Assembly (NCBI RefSeq): GCF_020921035.1
Contig: NC_063156.1
Location: 3,472,001 to 3,536,000 of the forward strand
DNA: 64,000 nt
Direction: 5' to 3'
DNA from: Rhodamnia argentea
Lineage: Eukaryota; Streptophyta; Magnoliopsida; Myrtales; Myrtaceae
Part shown: piece by piece, positions 1 through 12,218 of the stretch
How positions within the stretch are numbered: the first letter of the stretch is position 1
How the letters are laid out: every line of letters starts with the position of its first letter
Notes under the pieces: generated by a model
Database searches by the model: none
The model's input: the letters and a program-made list of their open reading frames with translations, nothing else
Told to the model about the DNA's origin: nothing
Program-made: the position numbers and the translations under genes

Positions 1-453
1 TTTCTTTACGGAATTTTGGTTTAACATGTTTCAAGTGCCGATGTATTTTGTCTGCAAATGCAACAAGGTTATTCCATGACAAATGGTTTGTCATCTGCAG
101 ATTCACAACAACTTTGCCTTTTTTCATCTTTTGCTTTCAGTTTCTTTTTCTGCTTCGGAAACAAAGCAGAGCCATTCTGCAACTTTGTTTGAGAAATGTT
201 GATAAACGCCACTACTGAAGGGAAATTTCCTTTTTCTCTCGCTTTCCTAGAGGACAAGCAACTTGTATTCTCACTTACTTCAGAATACATGAGGTTACCG
301 ATTTCACAAGCCAACGTCGAGTGCATCTTAAGCTGAAAGATCCGTGGCCAACCAGCTAATCATTTAACAGAATGAGAAATCAATACAACAACGACCAAAC
401 CTTTTTCTTCACTCTAACCGGTTAAATTTAACTCCTCATTCTTGTGGATGCAG
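1..453 (+). other. Intron or upstream part of the gene that continues at 454
   Basis: No supported exon is visible here. The stretch ends in a pyrimidine-rich tract followed by TGCAG at 449-453, a good 3' splice site for the exon that follows. The following reading frame has no ATG and begins in the middle of a codon. I therefore take this as intron, with the first exons of the gene lying outside the window. Confidence 0.6.
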
Positions 454-2343
454 ACGTCACTCTGAGACACAAGGTCACAGAGGTTGATAACAGACTAGGA
501 TTAGGCAGTTCTTTCCCTGGTTTAAGCACAGACGTCCTAAACAATGCAAACCTCTATGCTGCGCATAAGGAGCTTTATCTGGGTTCTCTCTGTGAAGTCC
601 AAGACATCCCGAAACCATGGCACTTTTGGATGATCATGCTAAAAAATGGCAACTTCGACACGAACTCTGGCTTATGTCCTCAAAATGGGAAAAAAGCGGC
701 TCCTTTTAGTCCTGGAAAATTTCCATGCTTTGGAATCGGGTGTATGAACCAACCTATTCTGAACCATCGGCAGACTCAGATTCTAGGAAACGGTACTATG
801 AGAGGAGGTTTCAATGGGACTTACGAACTGGGTGCGGACGTCACGGATGGTATAGATGATATCTCATTCTATGAAGTAATTTGGGAGAAGAAGATCGGTG
901 CGGGGAGTTGGGTATTCCATCACAAGCTCAAGACTTCAAAGAAGTATCCATGGCTGATGCTGTATCTCAGAGCTGATGCAACCAAAGGGTTCTCTGGTGG
1001 GTACCATTACGACACCAGAGGGATGCTCAAAACTGTAAGCCTTTTTCGAACTTCGGAGATTTGAACTTACATTTCCCTCTGTTTCATTTTAGCAAATATG
1101 CTGTCATAGTTATGGAGGCAGTCGTAATTCAAGGTCTGAGTGACTACTCATTTATGAGAAAGAGAAATCTAATGATGCTGAAGGATTAAGTGCTTCTAAC
1201 TAATCAGGTATGAAGATCAATAGATTGATAAGCAAATAGAACAACTGACCAGACAAAGCATCAGCAATTATGCTTGGAAAAAGGGGCTTCAGTTTTCATA
1301 TGATCGTACAAAGTGGCTGAGTTGGTTGTTAAATGGAATGGTGTAGCATTGTTCACCTAATATATCTCCCTATCCCCTGTCGTTTGAAAAGGTTGCTGTC
1401 ATTTTCATTTTGTCATGAAGTCTTCCCTATTGAATGTAGACTCTAAAGACTCAGAAACTGTTGATGATTAGGTCTTAGTCTGCTCTGTAGAATTAACAAA
1501 TATGCTTTCTTCCATATGTTTGTGTGATCATGGAGTGACCTTTTTCAGCTTCCAGAGTCACCAAATTTCAAAGTTAGAATGACATTGGACATCAAAAGAG
1601 GTGGAGGCCCCAAGAGCCAGTTCTACCTCATAGACATCGGCAGCTGCTGGAAGAACAATGGCGAACCGTGCAACGGGGACGTGCTCACCGACGTCACAAG
1701 GTACAGTGAGATGATCATCAACCCGAAGACCCGTTCCTGGTGCAGCCCCACGAGTTTAGGCAGTTGTCCTCCGTACCACATCACACCAGATAACAAAAGA
1801 ATTCACAGGAATGACACCGATAATTTCCCCTACTCGGCATATCACTATTACTGTGCACCCGGGAATGCCAAGTTTTTGGAGAGTCCCGCGAGCACGTGCG
1901 ATCCTTATAGCAATCCCCAGGCACAAGAGCTTGTTCAATTGCTGCCTCACCCTGCGTGGGCCGGATATGGGTATCCAGCCACACAAGGTGATGGTTGGAT
2001 CGGAGACGGAAGAACTTGGGAGCTCGATGTTGGTGGCCTATCGAGCCGACTCTACTTCTATCAGGTCCGTAGTAATATCCAACAGGCCAGAGAGGATAAA
2101 GAACCACATTAGATTCACTTTTGATAGAAGGAAGGTGGTAATGTGATCACTGTTTCATCTCACGGTAGAACAAAGAAGTTAAATAGCATATGATATATCT
2201 TTGAATTGCAGGATCCAGATACTACTCATGCTAGAAGAATTTGGACATCTCTTGATGTCGGCACGGAGATTTTCGTCAGCGACAAGGACGAAATGGCAGA
2301 GTGGACTCTCAGCGATTTCGATGTTCTTCTCACATCAACTTAA
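454..2343 (+). CDS. Conserved plant protein of unknown function, 3' part (DUF7705-like)
   Basis: Three exons are visible: 454-1034, 1549-2064 and 2212-2343. All junctions are GT-AG and the frame stays open to TAA at 2341-2343, giving about 409 residues. The 5' exons, which should carry a signal peptide, lie beyond the window edge. The protein is rich in Cys, Trp and Gly, with stretches such as SWVFHHKLKTSKKYPWLMLY, FYLIDIGSCWKNNGEPCNGD and WELDVGGLSSRLYFYQDP. It ends in EWTLSDFDVLLTST. I recognise it as a strongly conserved land-plant family with no known biochemical activity. From memory it carries a domain called DUF7705, a name I could not check. The many cysteines fit a secreted or wall-associated protein, which is inference. 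No frameshift or internal stop is seen, so it is probably a working gene cut by the window edge. Confidence 0.85.
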
Positions 2344-3096
2344 TCCGTAGTTCCTATCGGGATTTGGGGGCATGTATGTCGTCTACTACTCCGAGCTTTT
2401 ATCATTCTTTTAGATGCATGCAGAATAAAAGACCTAGTGTACAAAGGAAAGGCCTCGGCTGTATACATCAAGATATGGAGTTTCCACACTGGGAAGCGTG
2501 TAAGGACAAGGCTTCCTCAACAGGGTTGATAAGGCTCATGCCCGAGCAGATGCCGGGAAGTAGCCACTTTGTCGATCTGTTTTTTGGGACGAATCGAGAA
2601 AGCATCATCTCTAGATCGAGTGATTAACAATTAATTCTCTCCTTTCTGGTCGTGCAAACTTTTTGAAACAATTCTTATGCAGCTCATGCTCTCTTCAAAA
2701 CAGAGAAAGTAATGTCTATCAGAAATACCCAGCTGAAGCCTGCTCTGATTCCCCCAAGGAAAGATGATGGTTCAATATGCCTCATACATTTTAACTCAAA
2801 GTTGCTTTTGCCATCAAACCAATCCAATCTCCTGTCCTGCACCAAAAGAATCTGTTCGACAATAAGAAGTCTTCACAGCAAATAGATTCCATTCGACGCA
2901 GTCATGAAATAATCGATTTTCTTATCTAAAAAATCGCGAGAATACAATTGACTCATGCTAAATGTATCATGACAAATGTCCTTGTAGATACAGGGGTTAA
3001 AAAGGGCCAAAAACAGAAAACAAATTGAAATCGGTAGATGTTCAAATATAGCACAGATGTCTTACGAAAGAAAAATTCCAAGCAAGAGAATCCCTA
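2344..3096. other. Gap between two convergent genes
   Basis: This AT-rich stretch lies between the 3' ends of two convergent genes and presumably holds both 3' UTRs. I see no additional gene, RNA or mobile element in it. Confidence 0.6.
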
Positions 3097-6000
3097 CTAA
3101 GGATCACTTGTTGAACTGAAAGATGCAATTGCATCCATTTCCTGCCGCAAAAGAAGTGCATCAATAAAGGCATCCAATATTCCTCCCTGCAACATGTCAT
3201 CTATTGCGTGATGTGTGATGCCAACACGATGATCAGTGACTCGTCCTTGGGGAAAGTTGTAAGTACGAATTCTCTCAGATCTATCCCCACTTCCAATCTG
3301 TTCAAGGTTATATATCTTTAATCACATTGCAAAGGAAAAGATACCAAACGCCAATGATAAATTAATGTCCATCGCCTGGTTGCTGCATACCTGCTCCGAT
3401 CGAAGCTTACTACGATCCAAGTGAATTCTGGATCTCTCCAATTCATAAAGTCGTGCACACAGAACCTTAAGTGCTTTCGCTTTATTCTGTCAAAAAAGTG
3501 GGAAGAGGAGGGACTAAAGTAACTAGAATGACTAGATGGCTCAATCAAACAAGCTCCAACTTCCTAATCAGGTGATCTAGATCAGGAACATGTTTATTGA
3601 CCAGAATTCATCACGTACATAAAAGATTCATCAACAGCATTGCTTCCTTCAGCTACCAAATCAGCAGGGGAAAAGAAACAGGAAATTTCAGAGACTGAAA
3701 ATTAATTCTAATTGAAGAAAGTGCCATAATTTCTGGATGAAGGAACAGAAGGATAAGATTTGCGTGAAAGTTTTCTACAAACAAGTTCAGCAGAATTTAC
3801 AGTATGTCAGAATCCTTTACCATATGTTGGGATCGTTCATCTTGGATGGACACAACCATGCCAGATGGAATATGAGTTATTCTAACAGCACTGTTGGTGG
3901 TATTTGCATGCTGGCCTCCTGAACCACCAGATCGATAAGTGTCAATTCTCAAGTCTTCATTCCTCAATTGCACATCTACCTGCAGAACCCAACACTTATC
4001 ACGAAAATGGAAAAAGAAAAAAGTAAACTCCCAACTACTTAGCTTAGGTCAAGGAAATTGATCCATAAGAAGACAGAAGCCAGTAAGATATCTGAATTTT
4101 TTAAGTGCCAAGTGCAACATGGATTCCTGACTGTATAAGTGCCAAGTGCAACATGGATTCCTGACTGTATAAGTGCCAACTGCAATAAAGCAACTTCTTT
4201 CAAATCCCAAAGCTACCAAATAGAAGAGAAGGGAAACCAATCCTAGTAACAAAACCTTCATTGCCAAAATGAAAGTAACTAGACCTCATTTGCTTGAGGG
4301 AGGATTGCAACGGACACTGCGCTGGTGTGGACACGTCCAGACTTCTCGGTAACAGGAACTCGCTGCCACAAGAAATATGCCTTTAACCCCACATGCCAGC
4401 TCTCAGTGCACATGCATGCACACACACACGAATTTAGTCTAGAAACAAAAAAGTAATACCTGGACTCTGTGCACTCCACTCTCAAATTTGAGTTTCCCAT
4501 AAACACCATTTCCGGAAATTGCTGCACTAGCTTCCTGGCATATCACATATACAATTACAACCTCATCATATGCAAGTGGCACATCTCATATATGAATCAT
4601 CTAGCGCAACTTCTGAAGATGGGAAACCACGTATCTAGAACCAATTACGGAAACAGTACCTTGTATCCTCTCAGATCAGATTCCATTATATCTACTACTT
4701 CAAATTTCCATCCTTTCTTTTGTGAGTATCTCTCATACCTGTCCAAATTCAAGTTCTTCAAAGGATAAGTCTTGACCGTCTAGGACTTCACATCATTATA
4801 AAATCCGAGAAACTTCTTTTCAACTTACATCTTGAATATGTCCATTGCAAACAAGGAAGCCTCTTCACCTCCAGTTCCTGCTTACACATTTAAACAAGCA
4901 ACTTGTGAAGTTGATCCCTACCAAAATCCCTTGAGTCTGCATTGAAACACCATAAAGTATACAACTATTACCTGCTCTCACCTCTAAAATGCAACCCCTC
5001 TCATCAGCATCATCTCTAGGAAGTAATGACTTCAGAAGCAACTGCTGTAATCTTTTCTCTTCTTTTACCGCCTGGTCCAATTCCTCAGTTACCATATCGA
5101 GCATGTCTCTGTCTTTTAGAGATTCATCCATCATGGTTTTCAGACCGTCAATATCCTGCATTGAGAGGAAGAGGACAAATTGCGTTTGGCATCAATAAAT
5201 AGCCATGGTATTGCTCATTTTTTTGCCTCCAAAGGCAAACCATATAATGGCATGAGTAAAGTAATAGCTTATCATGTATCTAAAAGCCTAGAAGCTTCAA
5301 AATGAAAACATTCCCAAAGAAGCGAAGATGTGTCAGAAGTTCAAGAGTAACTCATCACCTTCTGTTTCGTCCTCAGCTCATTTATAAGCTCCATAGAATC
5401 CCTAAGTTTCCTAAGCTCCTTATTAGCCTTTGAATATTCAGTTGGGGATGCTTCTGGCTGTCTTAAACCAACAGAATTAATCATCAATGAAAGACCACCC
5501 ACAACACCCTCAGCACTCAGCAGTTGCAAAAACACAGGAAACAGTGTTCATTGAAAAGCTAAAAACAGATACATATGGAAGGAAGAAATTAAAAAAAAAA
5601 AAAAAAAAAGGATCGCAGGGTTACCTGGTTAATGAGACTCTGAAGAAAAGCACTCCTATGTTCAATTGCTGATAGCCGTTGCTCCATTATCTTGATGAGA
5701 TCAGGTGATGAATGAGGTTGCGCTTCTGTGAGGTGGGCAAGCATTTTGACACTCGAAATAGTTAAGAAGATGAAAGATTGAACCCAAAAGAAAAGAGAGA
5801 AAGAGAACTTGCTGCGAACAATAAGCATATAAATGGACAAACTATAATCAGCCTGTTTCCTCCAGAGAATGACAATCTGACACGAACTTTCCACAAATGA
5901 TGGCGGAGGTAACCCAAACGACTAAACAGAGCAGAGCAACAACAAAGATGGCGAAATTAAACAACTACCACAGTTCCAAGATTCATTTTTTCCATGATCC

Positions 6001-6376
6001 AACTGATCATCCAAATCTTTTACCCAAGGAAAAAAGAAACAAATTTTTAAGTTAAAAACGCAACAAAATCTCTCTCACCCTAGAAGCCAAACAACCTATA
6101 CGAGGAACGGAAGCTCAAAATGCACAAACTGACGATCATTTTTTACTGAACTGAGCTTGAAAGCTAGCGAAGATGGCGCCGTTCGAATTCATAGCACGTA
6201 AGCACGTACACAAGAAAATCTTTACCAGTTGAACAAAAACGAGAAAGGGAGAGGGAAGCTCTGGCGATTGGCGATCGTTGAAACGATGCTCTGATTTGAG
6301 GATTTGCGGGCAGAGCTTCGATTTCGCGCGTCGCCCACATCAATTTTCTCCACAAGAAACGCGAATTTCTTCCCAT
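3097..6376 (-). CDS. Mitochondrial peptide chain release factor 1 (RF1/PrfA family)
   Basis: Eleven exons in transcript order: 6376-6210, 5751-5625, 5457-5359, 5155-4972, 4877-4829, 4738-4660, 4534-4460, 4362-4285, 3979-3821, 3486-3391 and 3297-3097. They join in one frame of 437 codons ending in TAG. The protein shows the RF1 order: a coiled-coil N-terminal domain with many KEL and EEE stretches, then [20 protein letters not shown], then the codon-recognition PxT motif (PVTEKSGR), then [16 protein letters not shown]. The GGQ (3911-3919) reaches the peptidyl-transferase centre to release the peptide at UAA or UAG. The C-terminal [19 protein letters not shown] is typical. [20 protein letters not shown] and the ASFSSTSDP tail fit the mitochondrial paralogue rather than the plastid one. 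Exon 1 encodes an Arg/Ser-rich presequence ending near RFCSTG. The exon 1 donor is inferred. GT at 6209 keeps the frame, whereas the nearer GTAAAG does not keep it from the ATG at 6376. Confidence 0.92.
4103..4186. repeat. 34-bp tandem duplication in a release-factor intron
   Basis: The unit starting AAGTGCCAAGTGCAACATGG occurs twice without change (4103-4136 and 4137-4170). A partial third copy follows at 4171-4186. It lies within the intron between the exons 3979-3821 and 4362-4285. Identity between the copies implies a recent slippage or duplication event with no coding effect. Confidence 0.9.
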
Positions 6377-6611
6377 ATTGGGATTTCACTCTTCCCCAAT
6401 CCCTCTCTCTCGCTCGAGCGACTGAGGATCTATGGAGGCTGTTCGGGGTTTCAGTGCCGGTGCCAAAACTCTGAAACAACTATGAAGAGCAAATGGAGGC
6501 AGACATTATTAAAAGTGCCTAAGGTTTGTCAAAAGTTCTGGTCGGAATCTTCCTCTGCTTAAATATCATATTTTAATTGCTGAAAACACAATATTCTATT
6601 GATTTCTTCTA

Positions 6612-7215
6612 TCAAAATGACTTATTAGGGTGCCCAATCAACATTATGTTCGACTAAACCACGTGGTCTACATATTTTGCAATTATAAACCCCTAAATTG
6701 AACAAATCAAGCATCTCTCCAGATTCCAAACCTAAATTCAGTTTTCCCCCAAAATTAACGGCCGAATCTTTCGCTTTCGTTTCGGCAGATGTATTATTCT
6801 ACATTTTCTCAAAAGAAACATTTATTTCATCTCTTTCTTCCCCATCGACCATGACGCAGAAAATCCAGACCCAGCAAGGAGAAGGGCCGATGGTGGGCAT
6901 TTGGGAAAGTCGAGCCGATCGGGTGTCTTTTTCATTCAATTGACGATACGTAAGAAGAATGAAATGAAGTGAGAGACCGGGGGATAGGAAAAGGAGTCGA
7001 GTCGATCAAGCTTCGAGAGAAGCAAAACGAAATCCGGATTTGGCCGAAAAGGAAGCTAGGCTTCAGCCGTTAATTTTGGGGGAGAACTGTTTTTAGGTTT
7101 GGCATATGGAGAAAATGCTTGATTCGTTCAATTTAGGGTTTATATTTGCAAAGTATAAAGACTGCGTTGTTTAGTGATATATCATGCTGACTGGGCACGC
7201 TAACGAGCCACTTCT
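6612..7215. mobile_element. Foldback (inverted-repeat) element, about 600 bp
   Basis: The two ends are imperfect reverse complements over roughly 150-190 bp. Matching pairs include TTTTCCCCCAAAATTAACGG (near 6741) with CCGTTAATTTTGGGGGAGAA (near 7067). CCCTAAATTGAACAAATCAA (near 6691) pairs with TTGATTCGTTCAATTTAGGG (near 7119). GGGTGCCCAATCAAC pairs with GCTGACTGGGCACGC further out. This is the structure of a non-autonomous MITE or foldback element. No transposase is present and I could not fix the target duplication. Its outer edges are approximate. Confidence 0.65.
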
Positions 7216-8880
7216 TTTGCCCATGCTCTATTTCTCCATGCGAAAATAGAACTCTGTTTGTTCAGCTCTACAAAGAGAGAGAGAGAACTACTTGAAGTCT
7301 TGAACATTTACATATAGTGTGTGGACTAATTTAAACAAATATCAAAAGCTCAAGGATCATATTGAATAAATTAAAAGTTCATGGACCATATTGCACATAG
7401 AGTTAATGATCAAGGACCATTTGTGACGTTATATCTAATTAGAGCAATAGAGATTATACAGAAGTATTAAATTTGCACATTTGACCGGTGAACTTAATAT
7501 TTATAAAATTGGTAATTATTGACATGGGATTTGCTACCTTGATAATCCGACAAGATCGCCATTATTTCTGACTCCAAGATATTTTTATTAATGAGTAATT
7601 TATACAAAACATGTAATAATAGTATGTGGATCTACGATCAGAAACAACTAACACTACCGTCATGGAAGCATTTCCCTATTGACATTGTGGGGGAGAAAAA
7701 ATGATTGAGGTTCCTCAATCTTCTTTACTTTAAGTAATCATCTAGATTATTTATGACTCGATATCCAAACATTTTGGCTAGTTTGATTTTACATATATAA
7801 GCAAATCGCATTGCTTATGCACATCGGATGGAAGTGTTGGGATGTTATGCTGCTCAGTCTAACTCCCAGTCATTTACCAGAGATTAATTGTTATCTGATT
7901 TGATTTGATTTGATTTGTACATTCATTCTTTGTTTGGTAAAAGGCAGAGTTTTACTCCAACAACAATGACAAGTTTTATCCAATTAAATTAAATAGGCTG
8001 CTTAAAATTTCAACCAACCCCCCTAATAATTCTCTTTTGTACAAACGACCTCTATTACTGTCTTTAAATTGATGATCTAGATTTTTTTCACGACTTGGTT
8101 GGCCTGATGTTATTCTCACACTTTCTAGTAAATTCTCTTTTTTTTACCGTAGGCTTTAAAACGAGTCAAATCGATAAAAAATGTGGAAAAAAGATCCACA
8201 TTAATTTTAATCCACCTAATTACGAATTCAACTCGAGTTCATAATTCCATAGTATTTTCTTCGGCATTCTTTTTTTGTACATATATTTTGCTAGATTCTT
8301 CGGTACGGGGCTAAGTATTAACAAATAAGTTCAATGTCAACTTGAGCTTATTATGATGTTATGGCGATCCAAACATAACCTAAACGAGTTAACGCGTATC
8401 GAGCATATCACCTCCATTCAATTCGAGCTTGCAAAATATAATTCTATCGAGTTCGATATTTCGAAAAAAGAACTTGTTCTTTTCTTTCCCGAAGAAAATG
8501 AACCAAATCGATCTCCAGACGTGATGAATAAAAACATGTTTCAATTGTTAACGACTTCAGTCTCATGGGAGCTCGATGTCATCTCACGAATTTCCCCCGC
8601 CACCTTAGAATTTATCATGCTAAAAATTTCCCTAAAATTCCGACACAAAATGTAAACGACAGAAAGAGATTATTCAGACAAAAAAAGAGAAAAAAAAGGA
8701 GCTATTGCCAATCGGATAATATGCAATGAACTGTTTTCTGCTATTTTAGGGTTTATCCCTTCACAACACCCCATCCATAGCAAGCGCTTCTCGCCCAAAT
8801 CGTTGGCTTAAACACCGCTCAACCATCTAATCATGAAGATTAGCACCGCCAGCTCATTTGATTAGCTAAAAAGAAAATTC
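7216..8880. other. Intergenic DNA upstream of the pectinesterase gene
   Basis: This is AT-rich DNA without a convincing gene. It contains a short (TTTGA)n-like tract near 7896-7918. A roughly 150-bp block at 7540-7680 with ATTATTTCT and GTCATGGAAGCATTT recurs, diverged, at about 11855-12005 in the same orientation. That points to an old dispersed repeat. The open frame at 8353-8655 has no recognisable domain and I do not call it a gene. Confidence 0.5.
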
Positions 8881-8904
8881 CTAATTTTAGGGAAACCCAT
8901 GCAG

Positions 8905-8911
8905 TATAAAA
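8905..8911 (+). promoter_or_regulatory. TATA box of the pectinesterase gene
   Basis: TATAAAA lies 132 bp upstream of the pectinesterase ATG, in a short AT/GC-mixed leader. Transcription would start around 8935-8945 and leave a 5' UTR of about 100 bases containing a GA-rich tract. No other TATA-like element is closer. Confidence 0.6.
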
Positions 8912-9042
8912 CTCCCCATGCATGGCCTTAACACCCTCAACTTTGTAGATAACAGAGAGAGAGAGATAATCCATCTCTCTTTCCCTAATCGCTTTTTGTG
9001 TGACTCTTCTCCGGCCCATCGCCGGTAAAGAACACCGTGAAA

Positions 9043-10818
9043 ATGGTCGGTAAAGTAGTTGTATCGGTTATTTCCATCATCCTTGTCGTCGGCGTCGTCA
9101 TCGGCGTCGTCGCGGGAGTCCACAAGTACGGGTCTGCTGGAGACTCCGCCGAGAAGTTGACGCCGCAGATGAAGGCGGTTTCCTCCATCTGCGCGCCGAC
9201 CGACCACAAGGAGCTCTGCATGAAGAGCCTCGGCGCGTACGCCGCCAACGCCACCACCGACCCTAAGGAGCTCATCAAGGCCGCCGTGCTCGCCACCCTT
9301 GATGAGATGAAGGGCTCCTTCAACTTCTCCGAGTCTCTGGCCGCCAGTGCCACCGAAGCCCCGGTCAAGATGTCGCTGGATGACTGCAAGGACCTGTATC
9401 AGTTCGCCATCGACGAGCTCCAGGCGGCTTTCTCCTTCGTTGGGGACAGCGATCTCCACACCGTGAACGACCGCGTCGCCGAGGTCCAGAACTGGCTCAA
9501 CGCCGTCGTGTCGTACCAGCAGTCCTGCTTGGATGGTGTCGACGACGCGAAGCTCAAGGCCGACTTGCAGAACAACCTCCAGAACGCGACGCAGCTCACG
9601 AGCAACGTGCTTGCCATCGTCTCGGAGATATCCAAGGTCCTCGCTGCCTTCGACATCAAGCTGAACCTCACTCCCAACTCCCGCAGGCTGATGAGCATGG
9701 ACGAGGGCGGTTACCCTTCGTGGTTTTCGGCCGCGGACAGGAAGCTGTTGGCCAAGGTGGACAACAGGAGGATCGTCCCGAACGCGGTGGTGGCCAAGGA
9801 CGGGAGCGGGCGGTTCAGGACAATCGCGGCGGCGCTTGCGGCATACCCCAAGGGGCACCGCGGGAGGTACGTGATCTACGTGAAGGCCGGCGTGTATGAC
9901 GAGTACATCACGGTGAACAAGGACCAAGTGAACGTGTTCATGTACGGAGATGGGCCGAGGAGGACCATTGTGACCGGTCACAAGAACAAGGCCCTTGCCG
10001 GCATTTCGACATGGCAAAGCGCCACCTTCTGTGAGTTTTCTTTCCGCAACACACAAAACCAAATCAAAATCGAGACTCGCTCCATATGATAAATGACAAA
10101 AAAAAAAAAAATGAACGATTTTTTTAATGCAGCTGCCATCGGAAACGGATTCCTTTGCAAGTCCATGGGATTCCAGAACACAGCCGGATACAGGGGCGAG
10201 CAGGCGGTGGCGCTCCGCGTCCAGTCGGACATGTCCGCCTTCTTCAACTGCCGCATGGACGGTTACCAAGACACCCTCTACGTCCAGACCCACAGACAGT
10301 TCTACCGCAACTGCGTCATCTCCGGCACCGTGGACTTCATCTTCGGCGACTCGGCGACCGTCATCCAGAACTCCCTCATCATCGCCCGCAAGCCCGGCCC
10401 CGGCCAGCTCAACACCATCACCGCCCAGGGCCGCGAGGAGCGGTTCGAGACCACGGGGCTCGTCCTCCACAACTGCAGGATCGTCCCCGAGCAGAAGCTC
10501 TACCCGCAGCGGTTCGCCATCAAGACGTACCTCGGCCGCCCCTGGAAGCAGTACGCCCGGACCGTGATCATGGAGTCGACCCTTGGCGACTTCATCCACC
10601 CGGCCGGGTACCTGTCGTGGAACGGGGACAACACGTGCGTGTACGCGGAGTACGGCAACCGCGGCCCGGGGGCGCGGGCCAGCGGCAGGGTGAAGTGGAA
10701 GGGCGTCCGGGTGATCAGCAAGAAGGAGGCTCAGGCTTTCGCCGCCGGTCCGTTCCTTCAGGGACGCCTGTGGTTGAAGTACACCGGCTTCCCGTTCATG
10801 CTCGGGTTGAGGTACTAG
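9043..10818 (+). CDS. Pectinesterase with N-terminal pectinesterase-inhibitor pro-region (type I PME)
   Basis: Two exons (9043-10030 and 10133-10818) with a 102-bp GT-AG intron give 557 residues. The ATG at 9043 is the first in frame. Residues 4-25 form a strongly hydrophobic signal or anchor segment. A PMEI-like four-helix pro-region with the expected cysteines follows (SICAPTDHKELC, DDCKDLY, SCLDGV). Two basic processing motifs, RRLM (214-217) and RKLL (233-236), precede the catalytic domain and fit subtilase release in the Golgi. The pectinesterase domain has GVYDEY, QAVALRVQSD, DGYQDTLY with catalytic Asp376, GTVDFIFGD with nucleophile Asp397, and LGRPWK with Arg465. The enzyme removes methyl esters from homogalacturonan in the cell wall. 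The coding sequence is far more GC-rich (third codon positions) than the flanks. It resembles the PME21/45/58-type subgroup, but the exact orthologue is not settled. Confidence 0.96.
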
Positions 10819-12218
10819 GGACAGCAACCTCTTAGAGGATTGAGTGAAGAGTGATTGTACGGCCATTTGTACCTTCGAGGAATCCATGTGAAATTACGAA
10901 AATGCCCGAATTACTTGAATCCGCTACTTACATACAGATTTTTCATGAAAACATATAAGCACAACATTATAAACTTCAAGTTGACGAAATAGAAGCATAA
11001 ACAACACTCGAGGGGAGCTTGAAGATGGACAACGAAATTGAGAATTCTAACGGATCTTTGCTTGAACATCGATGGCGGAATTAAGAAGGGCAATGCCAGC
11101 GTAATAAACTGATAGTACTGTTCCTGTCGATGAGTAATGGTGCATTATTGGCCACCCATCTTAGTTGTCGGAGAGGATGATTAGTTTCATATTTAAATAC
11201 ACAGGTGCATCAAGTTCTTGGAAGGAAAAGAAAATCGCGGGGGTAATTGAACTATACTTTTTTAAATGATAGATAATAAATTAAAGAATTCACGTAAGAA
11301 GAAAATTAAATATCAAACACGAATCGATTATTTTGGTTCGCGGACTTTCAAATTTCTCTAACTTTGAAAAAAAATGAAATTCACTGATTTCTCTTGATTC
11401 TAATTTCTCTTGCTTTTCCATATAGAAGACAACCCACTTATTCATAATTAATGATGGTGCAATTCTGACCATATATTTGTTTTACAAGTTCGTGGCAACC
11501 GGTTGGACTTGTGGAGGAATTTAAATGTCAATTTTATAAGATACACGTACATTATTTACATCTACGGTGGAAGCTAAACAAAAAAAGAGGGACAATGGCA
11601 CCCTAAATTTTTCTGTTTAAATTGTTCATTATGTTGAAAAAATTTTCTATGGTCACCATTAAATGATGACATGATGTTGCAGTAGCATCTTCCATCGCTT
11701 TCAAAACTTTTTACAAATATGAGATAGAACAAATATAAAATTCCAGTTGGCACCACTACTAAGGAAAATCCCTAGAATTCTATATTTGGGAATTGATTGA
11801 GTAGTCGCATTATTGCTCCTTTTTTTTATACTAGCGGTGCGGAAACCGCTAATCTGTCAGTCCGACAATCTTGTTATTATTTCTAATTTTACGATTTGTC
11901 AATTAATGAATGTTTTATGCAAAACGCGTGATGATATTGTGTGAAACTATGGTTAAAAGTAACTGATAATGCTATTAAATTGTCATGGAAGCATTTTCCG
12001 TAACATGATCAATTAGAATTCTAAATGGCAAGGAGCTCGCTAAGTACACTCGAGGCCGAGCTCGTAGCTCGCGGGAGCCGCTAGCCTATGGGCACCAGCA
12101 AGTTTTGTGAGAGAGAGGAGAGAATGCGAGTCACCGGGGGCGAGGGGCCAAGCGGCGAGTGGGCAAGGGAAGTGGTGTCGGGAGACGGCGGCGGCAGCGG
12201 AAAGAGGTGGAGAAAGGA
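10819..12218. other. Intergenic DNA between the pectinesterase and the nested transposon block
   Basis: This holds the 3' UTR of the pectinesterase followed by AT-rich DNA without a supported gene. From about 12030 the composition changes to GC- and purine-rich. The same composition resumes at 17731 once the inserted elements are removed, so these two stretches were adjacent before the insertions. Confidence 0.5.

Noticed and set aside
10127..10835. Two further long plus-strand frames (10127-10567, 10155-10835) inside pectinesterase exon 2
   Set aside because: They are frame shadows of the GC-rich exon, with Arg/Pro/Ser-biased composition and no domain.
8887..10887. A 666-codon open frame on the minus strand across the pectinesterase gene
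   Set aside because: It is antisense to a clear pectinesterase with intact catalytic motifs and spans its intron. The high third-position GC of the real gene explains the lack of stops on the other strand.
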